This document shows positions 53,504-61,667 of a stretch of 64,000 nucleotides of DNA, one piece after another. Within the stretch, counting starts at the first letter, position 1; each line of letters opens with the position of its first letter. Origin of the DNA: Halalkalibacter nanhaiisediminis (lineage in GTDB: Bacteria; Bacillota; Bacilli; Bacillales; Bacillaceae_D); assembly GCF_007830185.1 (NCBI RefSeq), contig NZ_VLKZ01000003.1:310001-374000 (forward strand), written 5' to 3'. Under the pieces are notes generated by a model. It made no database searches and had not been told where the DNA came from. It saw only the letters and a program-made list of their open reading frames with translations. A program made the position numbers and the translations under genes.

Positions 53504-53632
53504 ATGATTGATAAAAAAGAAAAGCTTGATTATGAATGGGTAAACCTTATTCTTGAGGCAAAGCAACTTGGGTTAACGATTGAGGACATCAAAGATTATT
53601 TTGAACTAGGCAAACTGAAAACTAATACCTAG
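53504..53632 (+). CDS. sinI: SinI anti-repressor
   Basis: A 42-residue SinI protein. Its core LDYEWVNLILEAKQLGLTIEDIKDYF matches the SinR-binding helical hook of Bacillus SinI (EW at the start, LxxEA in the helix, I-x-DI-x-x-Y/F at the end; shown here in fragments of the 26-residue core only as DYEWVNLILEAK and GLTIEDIKDYF). It binds and disables SinR, releasing biofilm genes. GGAGGGG lies ten bases before ATG. It is directly upstream of sinR, the canonical order. Confidence 0.9.
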   Translation: MIDKKEKLDYEWVNLILEAKQLGLTIEDIKDYFELGKLKTNT

Positions 53633-53747
53633 ATAAAACATATGCTTTTCTGCCCATATTCTAGTCACACCCGTGGATTATTTACAGAATAACCTCCACA
53701 CTGCTATAATTATAAGTAATACATAAGTGAGAGAGGAAAAGATATTC

Positions 53748-54080
53748 ATGATAGGTGAGCAAGTTAAAAAATATAGGCTTGAAAAAGGTTTATCTTTATC
53801 CGAACTAGCTGAAAAAGCTGGAGTTGCAAAATCATACTTGAGTTCAATTGAAAGAAATATTCAATCCAATCCTTCCATCCATTTCCTTGAAAAGGTTGCA
53901 GCAGTATTAGGTGTTGCTGTAGAAACATTGTTAAATGAGGGAAAGGATAATAGAGAAGAGAAGCTTGATGCGGCTTGGATTGAATTAGTTAAGGAAGCAA
54001 TGGACTCTGGTATAAGTAAAGAGCAGTTCCGTGAATATTTAGAATTTAATAAGTGGAAAATTGAGAAATCTGACAAATGA
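53748..54080 (+). CDS. sinR: SinR master regulator of biofilm formation
   Basis: A 110-residue repressor. The N-terminal HTH_3 domain (MIGEQVKKYRLEKGLSLSEL, AGVAKSYLSSIERNIQSNPS) is almost the Bacillus SinR sequence. The C-terminal SinI-interaction domain (LDAAWIELVKEAMDSGISKE, FREYLEFNKW) is also intact. ATG 53748 is supported by GAGAGG upstream. It binds GTTCTYT boxes, at least five of which flank the neighbouring genes. A convergent terminator separates it from a second small HTH gene. Confidence 0.93.
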   Translation: MIGEQVKKYRLEKGLSLSELAEKAGVAKSYLSSIERNIQSNPSIHFLEKVAAVLGVAVETLLNEGKDNREEKLDAAWIELVKEAMDSGISKEQFREYLEFNKWKIEKSDK

Positions 54081-54088
54081 TCATATAG

Positions 54089-54123
54089 AAAACCCTAGTT
54101 CATTTATGTATAACTAGGGTTTT
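54089..54123. terminator. Bidirectional terminator between sinR and HTH gene
   Basis: AAAACCCTAGTT (54089-54100) pairs perfectly with AACTAGGGTTTT (54112-54123). Confidence 0.9.
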
Positions 54124-54129
54124 CTATAT

Positions 54130-54348
54130 TTACTCATGATCATTTGGTCGATTTAATGACTCAACTAGTTGAAGAAATTCAATATCTAGGGCTTCTGAAA
54201 TTTTTTTTAATACAATAATGCTCGGGTTTTTTTGTAATCCTCTTTCAATATAACTAATGTATGATTTAGACACTCCCGAGATTACAGCAAGTTGATTTAA
54301 TGTCATTCCTCTTTTTTGCCTTAAAGCCCTAATAATCCCCCCATTCAT
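54130..54348 (-). CDS. Stand-alone HTH (SinR/Xre-like) protein
   Basis: A 72-residue HTH_3 protein (IIRALRQKRGMTLNQLAVIS, SGVSKSYISYIERGLQKNPS) closely like the DNA-binding half of SinR/SlrR, but without an interaction domain of the SinI type. GAGGAG precedes the ATG. It could compete with SinR for GTTCTYT boxes or antagonise it by mixed dimers. It is convergent with sinR. Confidence 0.8.
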   Translation of the reverse strand: MNGGIIRALRQKRGMTLNQLAVISGVSKSYISYIERGLQKNPSIIVLKKISEALDIEFLQLVESLNRPNDHE

Positions 54349-54424
54349 ATGATTATCTCCTCGTCTTTTAGTTTTTTTAAAAGTTAATTTCTAGGCAGAG
54401 CCCACAAAGAAATCGTTATGTTTT

Positions 54425-54742
54425 TTACATATTCACTATTCGATCATTTTCTTTATTTTGTTTATAGGTAAGCTCATAATGATTAGTCTTACCTTTATTT
54501 GAATTGATCGAGGCTGTTATGAGACCAAATAATTCAATGTCAGTTTGAGAAATTTTGATTTTTGCTTGATAAATGACAGTTTCTGATAAGGGAAATTTCA
54601 ACGGACTTAGAAAAATCATCGATTGGTTCGTTAAAGCGATAACTCGAATCATTGATGCTTTTGAATTGATTAATTTGCTATTTACTTCATGAATGCAGAT
54701 ATAGCCAATTAATGGTTCTTCCGAAAAAACGGCATTGATCAT
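54425..54742 (-). CDS. Hypothetical protein, possibly PilZ-like
   Basis: A 105-residue soluble protein that I cannot name with certainty. The pattern VNSKLINSKASMIRVIALTN followed by MIFLSPLKFPLSE resembles a PilZ-like small beta-barrel (D/N-x-S-x-x-G-hydrophobic strand), but the canonical RxxxR motif is absent. AAAGGAG precedes the ATG. Its upstream region holds at least two SinR boxes (54770, 54800), so it probably belongs to the biofilm regulon. Confidence 0.55.
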   Translation of the reverse strand: MINAVFSEEPLIGYICIHEVNSKLINSKASMIRVIALTNQSMIFLSPLKFPLSETVIYQAKIKISQTDIELFGLITASINSNKGKTNHYELTYKQNKENDRIVNM

Positions 54743-54769
54743 AAAATTGTCTCTCCTTTACCTCCTTTT

Positions 54770-54845
54770 GTTCTCATTAAAGAACATTATAACTTTTTTG
54801 TTCTTAATAGTAAACGTTTTTGGTATAATTGATCTGTAAAAAGAA
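54770..54845. promoter_or_regulatory. SinR box cluster upstream of the PilZ-like gene
   Basis: An inverted pair GTTCTCATTAAAGAAC lies at 54770-54785, a single GTTCTTA at 54800-54806 and an inverted single AAAAAGAAC near 54838-54846. All fit the GTTCTYT element with small changes. Confidence 0.6.
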
Positions 54846-54992
54846 CAAAATGTTTGGGTATATGTTCCAAATATCTTAATAAGTTCATAGTTTGCAACGA
54901 TATAAGCGGAATAAGATGGGTACCAATATGCTATATATTTGTGATTTTTAATAGCTAATTATCCAACCGAATCAAAAAAGTTAAAATATGTA

Positions 54993-55021
54993 TTGACTCG
55001 TTCTTTATAAAGAACTAATAT
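54993..55021 (+). promoter_or_regulatory. SinR-controlled eps promoter
   Basis: TTGACT (54993-54998), a 17-base spacer and TAATAT (55016-55021) make a strong sigma-A promoter. The spacer is filled by the perfect inverted SinR box GTTCTTTATAAAGAAC (55000-55015), so SinR would block RNA polymerase directly. Confidence 0.85.
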
Positions 55022-55033
55022 AAAAGTATTAAC

Positions 55034-55594
55034 TTGAGTTTTGGCTCAGATAACTGTCGTACATTGGTTCTCACGTCTCCTAGCTACAAAGAGGGAAAGT
55101 CAACAACTACTGTAAATTTAGCCATTTCGATGGTTCAAGATGAAAAGAAAGTATTAATTATCGATGCGAATGTTAGAAAACCAACTATCCATCACATGTT
55201 TAAAATCAAAAATGAAATCGGATTAACGAATGTATTATCAGGCCAGGCTACACTGGAAGAAACAATCAATCAGTCAGAATTTGCTGGATTAGATGTGCTT
55301 ACAAGTGGCCCTATACCTCTTAATACAGAGGCATTATTTTATTCGGAATTAATAGAGCAATTTCATGAAAAAGAAAAAGATGAATATGATCTTGTTTTAA
55401 TTGATGCCCCGCCCGTTCTTGAAGAAAAGGACACAAAAATCATAGCTAAACAATCAGATGGTGTCATTTTAGTTTTTAGAAATGGCAAAACGGTAGATCT
55501 ATTAGCTTTAGAAGCGAAAAATATGCTAGAACTGTCAAACGCTAATCTACTAGGAGTTATTTTAAATGCTAAGAATCGTTGGAAGATAATCTAG
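55034..55594 (+). pseudogene. epsB: EpsB-like tyrosine kinase fragment
   Basis: The frame encodes the core of a bacterial tyrosine kinase (BY-kinase): a Walker A region SYKEGKSTTTVNLA, Walker A' VLIIDANVRKPT and Walker B YDLVLIDAPPVLEE. About 35-40 N-terminal residues and the C-terminal tyrosine tail are missing, and the first Walker glycine is Lys. It begins 13 bases after the eps promoter with no ribosome site, so epsA and the start of epsB were deleted. It might still be translated from TTG 55034, but autophosphorylation and the EpsA partner are lost. Confidence 0.8.
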
Positions 55595-55618
55595 CGGTAC
55601 ACTCTTTTTTACATTGAT

Positions 55619-55634
55619 GTTCTTAATAAAGAAC
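55619..55634. promoter_or_regulatory. SinR box after epsB remnant
   Basis: GTTCTTAATAAAGAAC is an inverted GTTCTYT-type pair, 25 bases after the kinase stop and directly before the structured EAR-like region. Confidence 0.55.
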
Positions 55635-55639
55635 TAGAA

Positions 55640-55830
55640 CGATCTTTTTAACGATTTGGTGATGTCTCCTTGCCATTATCTATGGCGGCACTCGGCCATG
55701 CTGTGGGTCTTAAAAAAACTTAAATGCTAGTCATCAAAAGTGTGGTGTGAGGAAGGGTTAGATGCCCAATTTTATTTAAACATTTTAACTAGACGGTTCG
55801 AGTAGCCGTTTGGTTAAAGTTGTTAAATAA
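55640..55830 (+). ncRNA. Probable EAR (eps-associated/epsC) RNA element
   Basis: The gap between the epsB and epsC remnants is where the antitermination EAR element lies in Bacillales eps operons. It contains a GC-rich conserved-looking block (ATGGCGGCACTCGGCCATGC, CTGTGGGTCTTAAA) quite unlike the AT-rich surroundings. A 10-base-pair G-U-containing hairpin at 55787-55815 follows. I identify it from position and composition; a covariance-model match was not possible here. Confidence 0.6.
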
Positions 55831-55860
55831 AAATTTCGAAACATAAAGGGGATGTCTTAT

Positions 55861-55995
55861 ATGAAAGAATTAGATAAGTTTCCAAGATCAATTAAAAAAG
55901 TAGTTCGTTATATCAAGCAAGATGCTACGAGAGAACAATTGGAAGAAATTAAAAAGATCATTGATTTTGTTATTCTACGAAGAAGTCTTCAGTAG
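55861..55995 (+). CDS. Hypothetical 44-residue basic helical protein
   Basis: AAAGGGG lies before ATG. The product (MKELDKFPRSIKKVVRYIKQ, then REQLEEIKKIIDFVILRRS) is amphipathic and basic, with no cysteine. It is placed between the EAR-like RNA and the epsC remnant and is uninterrupted, unlike its neighbours. I do not recognise it. Confidence 0.5.
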   Translation: MKELDKFPRSIKKVVRYIKQDATREQLEEIKKIIDFVILRRSLQ

Positions 55996-56026
55996 CCAGT
56001 AGGGTCTATCTTAATTGGGAGGAGGA

Positions 56027-57386
56027 GTGGATGTGGTGGATGTGGCTTACCACCAGAGGTTGTCATTATTAATTATAATTGATTCTATTTTTATTCTGAC
56101 AACTATTTTTTAAAGTTATTTACTGTTTTATGATCAAGTTTTTCTACAACTAACGCTAATTGTGATAGCTATTACAGTGCTTATTAGTCATCATACTTTT
56201 TCATTTGCCTATAAGCTGTACAAAAAAGCTGGGGAATATGCAAGCATAGGAGAATTAATTATCGTTTTAAAATTGCAACCTTCTCCATTCTTATAACTGC
56301 TTTTGTTCAATAAATTATTATACAGGATATCCAGATTCGTCTACTTATAGTGACATGGATGCTTCATATGTTTTTCATCGGAGGTTCTAGGTTTTGGTGG
56401 CGGATCTTGCGGGACACATACATGAAGAAGGATAACAACAAGAAAAGTACGTTAATTATCGGTGCTGGTGCAGCTGGAACATTGGTTGTGAGGCAATTAC
56501 AAGACAACACAACTGAATTACTACCTGTTGCTTTTATTGATGATAATGTCAGAAAGCACAACTTAGATATTTTAGGTATCCCTGTCATTGCTGGCATTGA
56601 TCAAATTGAGTATTATGTTCAACAATTAAAGATTGATAACATTGTCATTGCCATTCCATCCCTAAGAAGAAGAGAGTTAAATGCAATCTTCCAAGAATGT
56701 ACAAAGACAAAAGTGAAAACACAAATTATACCAATAATTAAAGATTTAGTAATTGGAAAAGTTTCTGTCAATCAATTTCGAGATGTTCAAGTGGAAGATT
56801 TAATAGGGAGAGAATTGGTTGAATTAAATATTGAAAGTATTTCGGACTATATAACGAATAAAGTTGTTTTAGTGACAGGTGCAGGTGGTTCGATTGTTCA
56901 GGAATTTGTCGTCAAGTTTCACATTTCAACCCCGAAAAGTTGATTTTACTAGGGCACGGAGAAAATAGTATTTATTCGATTGAAATGGAATTAAAAGAGT
57001 TATTTCAACATACAGCCATTTCATTTGTGACAGAAATTGCAGATATTCAGGATTTGAATAAAATGAATCTCAATATGAAATCCCATAGATCTGATGTCGT
57101 CTATCATGCAGCTGCTCACATTTAATTCACAGGCATGCGTCCAGGAGAAAAGTTGTTTGAAGAGCTACTTAATGAAAATGAAGTTCACGAACAGCAAATT
57201 CATCCGAAAATTTATATTGGCAAACCAGCAGATATGTTCATTGATGAAATTGAAGATATCCTGCTTACTTATACGATTTTAGAGAGAGAAACATTACGAC
57301 AAACTTATCCAATTAGCAAATCAGAAATTACTCAAAGAGAAAGCTCTATCAATCCCAGGTTAATTCATACACGAGGAGTGAAAGAA
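56027..57386 (+). pseudogene. epsC: EpsC/CapD-like nucleotide-sugar dehydratase pseudogene
   Basis: An N-terminal membrane region (AYHQRLSLLIIIDSIFILTT) is broken by stops near 56115 and 56300. Then comes an intact NAD-binding half (STLIIGAGAAGTLVVRQLQD, LIGRELVELNIESISDYI), a frameshift at GAGGSI near 56890, NPEKLILLGHGENSIYSIEMEL, DVVYHAAAH and a stop at 57122. The catalytic centre is deleted and the sequence resumes at [20 protein letters not shown]. The tail then runs in frame, without its own stop, into galU. It was a polysaccharide biosynthesis 4,6-dehydratase. Confidence 0.9.
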
Positions 57387-58265
57387 ATGAAAGTAAAAAA
57401 AGCCATTATTCCAGCAGCAGGTCTTGGAACTCGCTTTCTTCCAGCGACAAAAGCAATGCCAAAAGAAATGCTGCCAATTGTTGATAAGCCTACTATCCAG
57501 TACATTGTTGAGGAAGCGGTGGCTTCAGGTATTGAAGATATTATTATCGTAACAGGAAAAGCAAAAAGAGCGATTGAGGATCATTTCGATCATTCATTTG
57601 AATTAGAACAAAATTTATTAAACAAAGGAAAAATTGATTTATTTAATGAAGTGCAAAAATCATCGAAGCTAGTTGATATTCATTATATTCGTCAAAAGGA
57701 GCCAAGAGGGCTAGGTCATGCGATTTGGTGTGCCCGTAAATTTATCGGTAATGAACCCTTTGCAGTGTTATTAGGTGATGATATTGTACAAGCAGAAAAG
57801 CCATGCTTAAAGCAATTGATCGAACAGTATGATCGTTACAATGCATCCATTCTTGGGGTCCAAACAGTACGAGATGAAGACGTTTCTCGCTATGGAATTG
57901 TAGATGGTAAAGAAATGGGGGAACGTTTTTACAACGTCTATAATTTGGTTGAAAAACCAAACCAAGAAGAAGCGCCATCTAATCTCGCTATTCTTGGTCG
58001 CTATATTCTTAGTCCGAAAATCTTTGACATTTTAGATAAGCAAGAGCCAGGTGCAGGTGGGGAAATTCAATTAACGGACGCAATAGCAGGATTGAATCAA
58101 TTTGAAGCGGTTTATGCGTATGACTTTGAAGGTGTTCGCTATGATGTTGGTGAGAAGATGGGATTTATTAAAACGACAATCGATTTCGCTCTTGAACGGG
58201 AAGAATTGAGACATGAATTACTAGAGTATTTGACGAAAATGGTAGAAAAAGAATTCATTAAATAG
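57387..58265 (+). CDS. galU: UTP-glucose-1-phosphate uridylyltransferase
   Basis: A 292-residue GalU/GtaB making UDP-glucose. It has the nucleotide-binding [38 protein letters not shown] and [18 protein letters not shown] lies nine bases before ATG 57387. It is the only complete enzyme inside the decayed eps region and may persist because UDP-glucose is needed for teichoic-acid and glycolipid synthesis. Confidence 0.92.
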   Translation: MKVKKAIIPAAGLGTRFLPATKAMPKEMLPIVDKPTIQYIVEEAVASGIEDIIIVTGKAKRAIEDHFDHSFELEQNLLNKGKIDLFNEVQKSSKLVDIHYIRQKEPRGLGHAIWCARKFIGNEPFAVLLGDDIVQAEKPCLKQLIEQYDRYNASILGVQTVRDEDVSRYGIVDGKEMGERFYNVYNLVEKPNQEEAPSNLAILGRYILSPKIFDILDKQEPGAGGEIQLTDAIAGLNQFEAVYAYDFEGVRYDVGEKMGFIKTTIDFALEREELRHELLEYLTKMVEKEFIK

Positions 58266-58276
58266 TCTGGAGATGG

Positions 58277-58892
58277 GTGATAACCTTGTCTAAAAAAATA
58301 TTAGTCTGTGCGACGGTCGATTATCATTTCAAAGCGTTTCATTTGCCTTATATGAAAAGGTTTAAGGAACAAGGCTGGGACGTTCATGTGGAGGCAGCGG
58401 GGACACTTGATTTACCATTTACAGATGTGAAATTTAATATTCCTTTTCAGCGCTGTCCTTTTAATCTAGCGAATATAAAGGCTTATAAAGAATTAAAGAC
58501 TATTATTGACAAGCAGCAGTACTCAATCATTCATTGTCACACGCCATTTGGTGGAGTACTTGCCAGGCTTACTGCAAGAAAAGCAAGACAGCACGGAACA
58601 AAGGTCATTTATACCGCTCATGGATTTCATTTTTCTAAAGGGGCACCAATTATCAATTGGCTGATCTATTATCCGCTTGAGAAGTTTCTTTTAAGTTTTA
58701 CAGATAGTTTAATCCCAATCAATAAAGAAGACTATCAACTAAGCTACCATTCATAAATTTAGAGCAGGGCGTATTGAACATGTTCGCGGCGTTGGTGTTA
58801 ATACAGAACGATTTAAGCCAATTGATCAAAAGAGAAAAAATGAATTAAGATCCAAACTAGGCTATCAAGTAGATGAGTTTCTAATGTTTTAT
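58277..58892 (+). pseudogene. epsD: EpsD-like glycosyltransferase, truncated and frameshifted
   Basis: The first 150 residues match EpsD (ILVCATVDYHFKAFHLPYMK, IIHCHTPFGGVLARLTARKA, KVIYTAHGFHFSKGAP). A frameshift with a stop occurs at about 58754, and the frame resumes as HVRGVGVNTERFKPIDQKRK up to EFLMFYAAE. There it breaks off and runs into ABC-transporter sequence. The donor-binding C-terminal domain is missing, so it cannot be active. Confidence 0.9.
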
Positions 58893-59382
58893 GCAGCCGA
58901 ATCCTTTTCTCTTTAATGCTAGTATACGAGAGAATTTGAGGATGGTTAAGCCTGATGCAAGCGAGGAGGAAATGTGGGAAGCTCTGCAGTTTTCGTCGGC
59001 TGCTGAGTTTGTGAAAAAGCTTCCAAAAGACCTGGACTCACTAATCGGAGATCGAGGGATTAAGCTATCTGGGGGTGAAAGACAACGATTAGTCCTTGCT
59101 AGAGCGATGTTGCGCAAGCCATCTGTACTTGTACTAGATGAAGCAACGAGTGCGCTTGACACTGAAAATGAAGCAAACATTCAAGCGGCACTTGAAAGAT
59201 TAAAAGGTAAGGTGACAATTATTGTGATTGCCCATCGATTATCGACAATACGAAATGCTGATCAAGTTGTCGTATTAGATCAAGGTCAGGTGATTCAAAA
59301 AGGTGGGTTCAGACAATTAGCGGAAGAAAAAAGAAGTGTATTTAGTCATCTCCTGCAAAACCAGATGAAAGCAAGTCTTTAG
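58893..59382 (+). pseudogene. ABC exporter ATPase C-terminal fragment
   Basis: The sequence starts abruptly at PNPFLFNASIRENL, the Q-loop/helical region of an exporter-type nucleotide-binding domain. It continues through the signature LSGGERQRLVLARA, Walker B VLVLDEATSALD and the H-loop IVIAHRLSTI. The membrane domain and Walker A are absent. It was joined to the epsD fragment by deletion. A protein could start at ATG 58891, but it would lack ATP binding. Confidence 0.88.
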
Positions 59383-59468
59383 GGATAGGGTGATGGTAAG
59401 TAGGTCATTTGCGTCACCCTGTTTGAAGTCATTCAGGATAAATTATCGATTTATTGGAGCGGTGGGCT

Positions 59469-60470
59469 TTGAGTAAAAAAGGAATCAAGCTTTGGATGAG
59501 CATCGTGTTATTTGCGATTGCCCTAATTGGGTATATCATTTGGGACAATCAGCGGATCACAGTCGTCGAGCAAGAAATCGTGATCGAGAGTCTTCCAAAC
59601 GAACTTGAAGGCTTTTCAGTTCTTCAAGTGACAGACTTACATGAAAAAGTATTCGGTCAAAACCAAAAAAAGTTAATAAACGCAATTAATTCGATTGATT
59701 ACGATGCAATTGTATTTACTGGAGATATGCTAAATAGTAGTCAAAGTACAAATTATAAGCCTTTTTATACGTTAATTGAAGGAATTAACAATAAAGAAAC
59801 TGCTATGTTTGTTCCTGGTAACGCAGAGCCCAAAAGTTATCTTTTGCAGCCTGATAGATCATATGAGAAAAATGGTTTTATAAAAGGAATGGAAAGCAGA
59901 GGGGTAGACTTACTAGAATCAATCAATACGGTCACAATCGATGGTAAAAGTGTTCATTTTGTTGAATTTGAATTATCGATTACAGATTACACAAAAAACC
60001 TAGCAGTGATCAATCGTAGCCCTAATAATAATCTTGAATCGTATCGAGCTTATTTTAATCATCAGAAAAATTTGTATGAAGAAATGTCTATATTAGATGA
60101 GCTTGACGAATCCGATGTGATAGTAGCTCTTACTCATTATCCAGTAGTAGATGTACGAATTGACCAAATTGAACGTGACCCGTGGCTTGATTTTAAAGAG
60201 TATGATTTGATTATGGCAGGACATTACCATGGTGGGCAAATTCGTTGACCTTTTTTGGGAGCCCTTTTTGTACCTGAAGCCAGGTATCCGCGCAAAGGAC
60301 TTTTCCCGCCTCAAGACCGAGTGAAAGGCTTGTGGGAATACAGAAAAACGAAGCAATACGTCAGCACAGGGCTTGGAAGCAGTGCCGCTATTCCTTTTTT
60401 AAAATTTCGTTTATTTAACCCACCTGAAATAAATGTCCTCACATTTGTCCAAAATGAAAGCAAGGAATGA
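59469..60470 (+). pseudogene. Membrane-anchored metallophosphoesterase with in-frame TGA
   Basis: An N-terminal membrane anchor (LWMSIVLFAIALIGYIIW) is followed by a calcineurin-like domain (LQVTDLHEKVFGQN, VFTGDMLNSS, FVPGNAE, LTHYPVVD, MAGHYHGGQIR). A TGA at 60246 interrupts it; the frame then continues unbroken as PFLGALFVPEARYPRKGLFP to 60470. In relatives this site is hydrophobic (for example RLPF), so the TGA is a nonsense mutation, and GNH is altered to GNA. TTG 59469 fits the GGAG ribosome site. Confidence 0.8.
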
Positions 60471-60556
60471 GAGATAAGTACAGGTTGTACTCATTTATCA
60501 TTCCTTGTCATCACACATTAACATTACCCGATGATAGATATTTTGATAGGGTACAT

Positions 60557-60691
60557 CTACTTTGCACAGTTTTCATTTAAAAATTCCCGTATTTCATCTG
60601 GCGTTAATCCTATGTCTTTTGCTTCCATCATGAGTTTAGCCCATTCACAGTCAATGATTTTGGTATCTTCTTGGGATTGTGGTGCAATCAT
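60557..60691 (-). CDS. Second SinI-like anti-repressor
   Basis: A 44-residue minus-strand frame with a strong GGAGGAG ribosome site. The core DCEWAKLMMEAKDIGLTPDE, then IREFLNENCAK, has the SinI hallmarks: Trp in EW, a helix with MEAK, then the P-D-E-I-R-x-F/Y-L turn and helix. It has Cys residues at 15 and 42, unlike the sinR-linked copy. It stands alone, away from sinR and without a clear GTTCTYT box. It may antagonise SinR under another signal. Confidence 0.8.
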   Translation of the reverse strand: MIAPQSQEDTKIIDCEWAKLMMEAKDIGLTPDEIREFLNENCAK

Positions 60692-60752
60692 GCGTACTCC
60701 TCCATTGTTTGGCAACCCAGCCATCATAGCAAAGAAAAATCTTCTACCTTAG

Positions 60753-61095
60753 ACCTGTAGTTTTGCGTCCTTATTTTTCAATAAGTTTGCCTTTTCTTTT
60801 ATTTTATCTCGCACATTAATGATAAGTAATAAGACAGGGCTAGAAGGAGTAGTAGGTAATGTGTCTTTATTCATAAAAGAAAGTACCGATGTTGTTAACC
60901 TATTAAAATAGTACCATAAATGAGAGGGGGATATTAGAAAAGAATTTCCAATTATTCTGACAAAACTCTACAGTGAGTAAAACATCTAAAGAAAAAACAA
61001 TCATTATGAGTAACTAAAATAGAACATATCGAAAATACTGCAAAACAAAATGGCACACGTATTAAAAAACGCGCACCAAACTTCGTATCCATTAT
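60753..61095. other. Gene-free interval
   Basis: I see no convincing gene, terminator or operator in this AT-rich stretch between the SinI-like and OsmC genes. Short frames here lack ribosome sites. Confidence 0.5.
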
Positions 61096-61536
61096 TTATG
61101 CTTTTGTCCAAGAAGAATCTAACATAACATTAGCTGCTTTTAAAGTGGTATAAACTGGGCAACGTTGGTCAGTAATCGTTTGAAGCTCGGTAATGCGCTC
61201 TTGGGACTCGCTGGTTTTCACTTTAGCATTGATCACGACTTTTTCGAAGTATGGACGAACTCCTTCTTGTCCCATAAATCCTCTTGGATCGAGTTCTCCC
61301 TGAATATCAAAAGTAATGCCTTGTAAATCGAAATTGATTTCTTTTGCTACTAAGTTTGCGACGACATTCTCACAGCCTGCTAGTGCTCCGAGTAACGTTT
61401 GTAATGGGTCAGCACCAGTATCAGTTCCACCCATTTTTGTTGGTTCATCAATGGTAATTGTATGTGCTCCTGCATTTATGATCGCTTGCATTCCTAACGC
61501 TTCTCCTTGAACATGAACTTTCATTTTATTTGCCAT
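61096..61536 (-). CDS. OsmC family protein
   Basis: A 146-residue OsmC/Ohr-fold protein with the redox pair Cys55 (ALAGCENVV) and Cys126 (DQRCPVYTTL). Such proteins reduce organic hydroperoxides using lipoyl-linked or thiol donors. ATG 61536 is chosen because GGAGG lies eight bases upstream; a start five codons earlier overlaps the ribosome site. It is monocistronic. Confidence 0.9.
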   Translation of the reverse strand: MANKMKVHVQGEALGMQAIINAGAHTITIDEPTKMGGTDTGADPLQTLLGALAGCENVVANLVAKEINFDLQGITFDIQGELDPRGFMGQEGVRPYFEKVVINAKVKTSESQERITELQTITDQRCPVYTTLKAANVMLDSSWTKA

Positions 61537-61667
61537 TATGAAAACCTCCAATTAAGTATAGTCCATTTATTTTTATCTAATATAAGAAAAAAATACAGCT
61601 AGAAGACTTAAATCGAAAAGAACAGGATGAAGTAGGTAACAAATTCCTATTTGAAATCCACATATAG

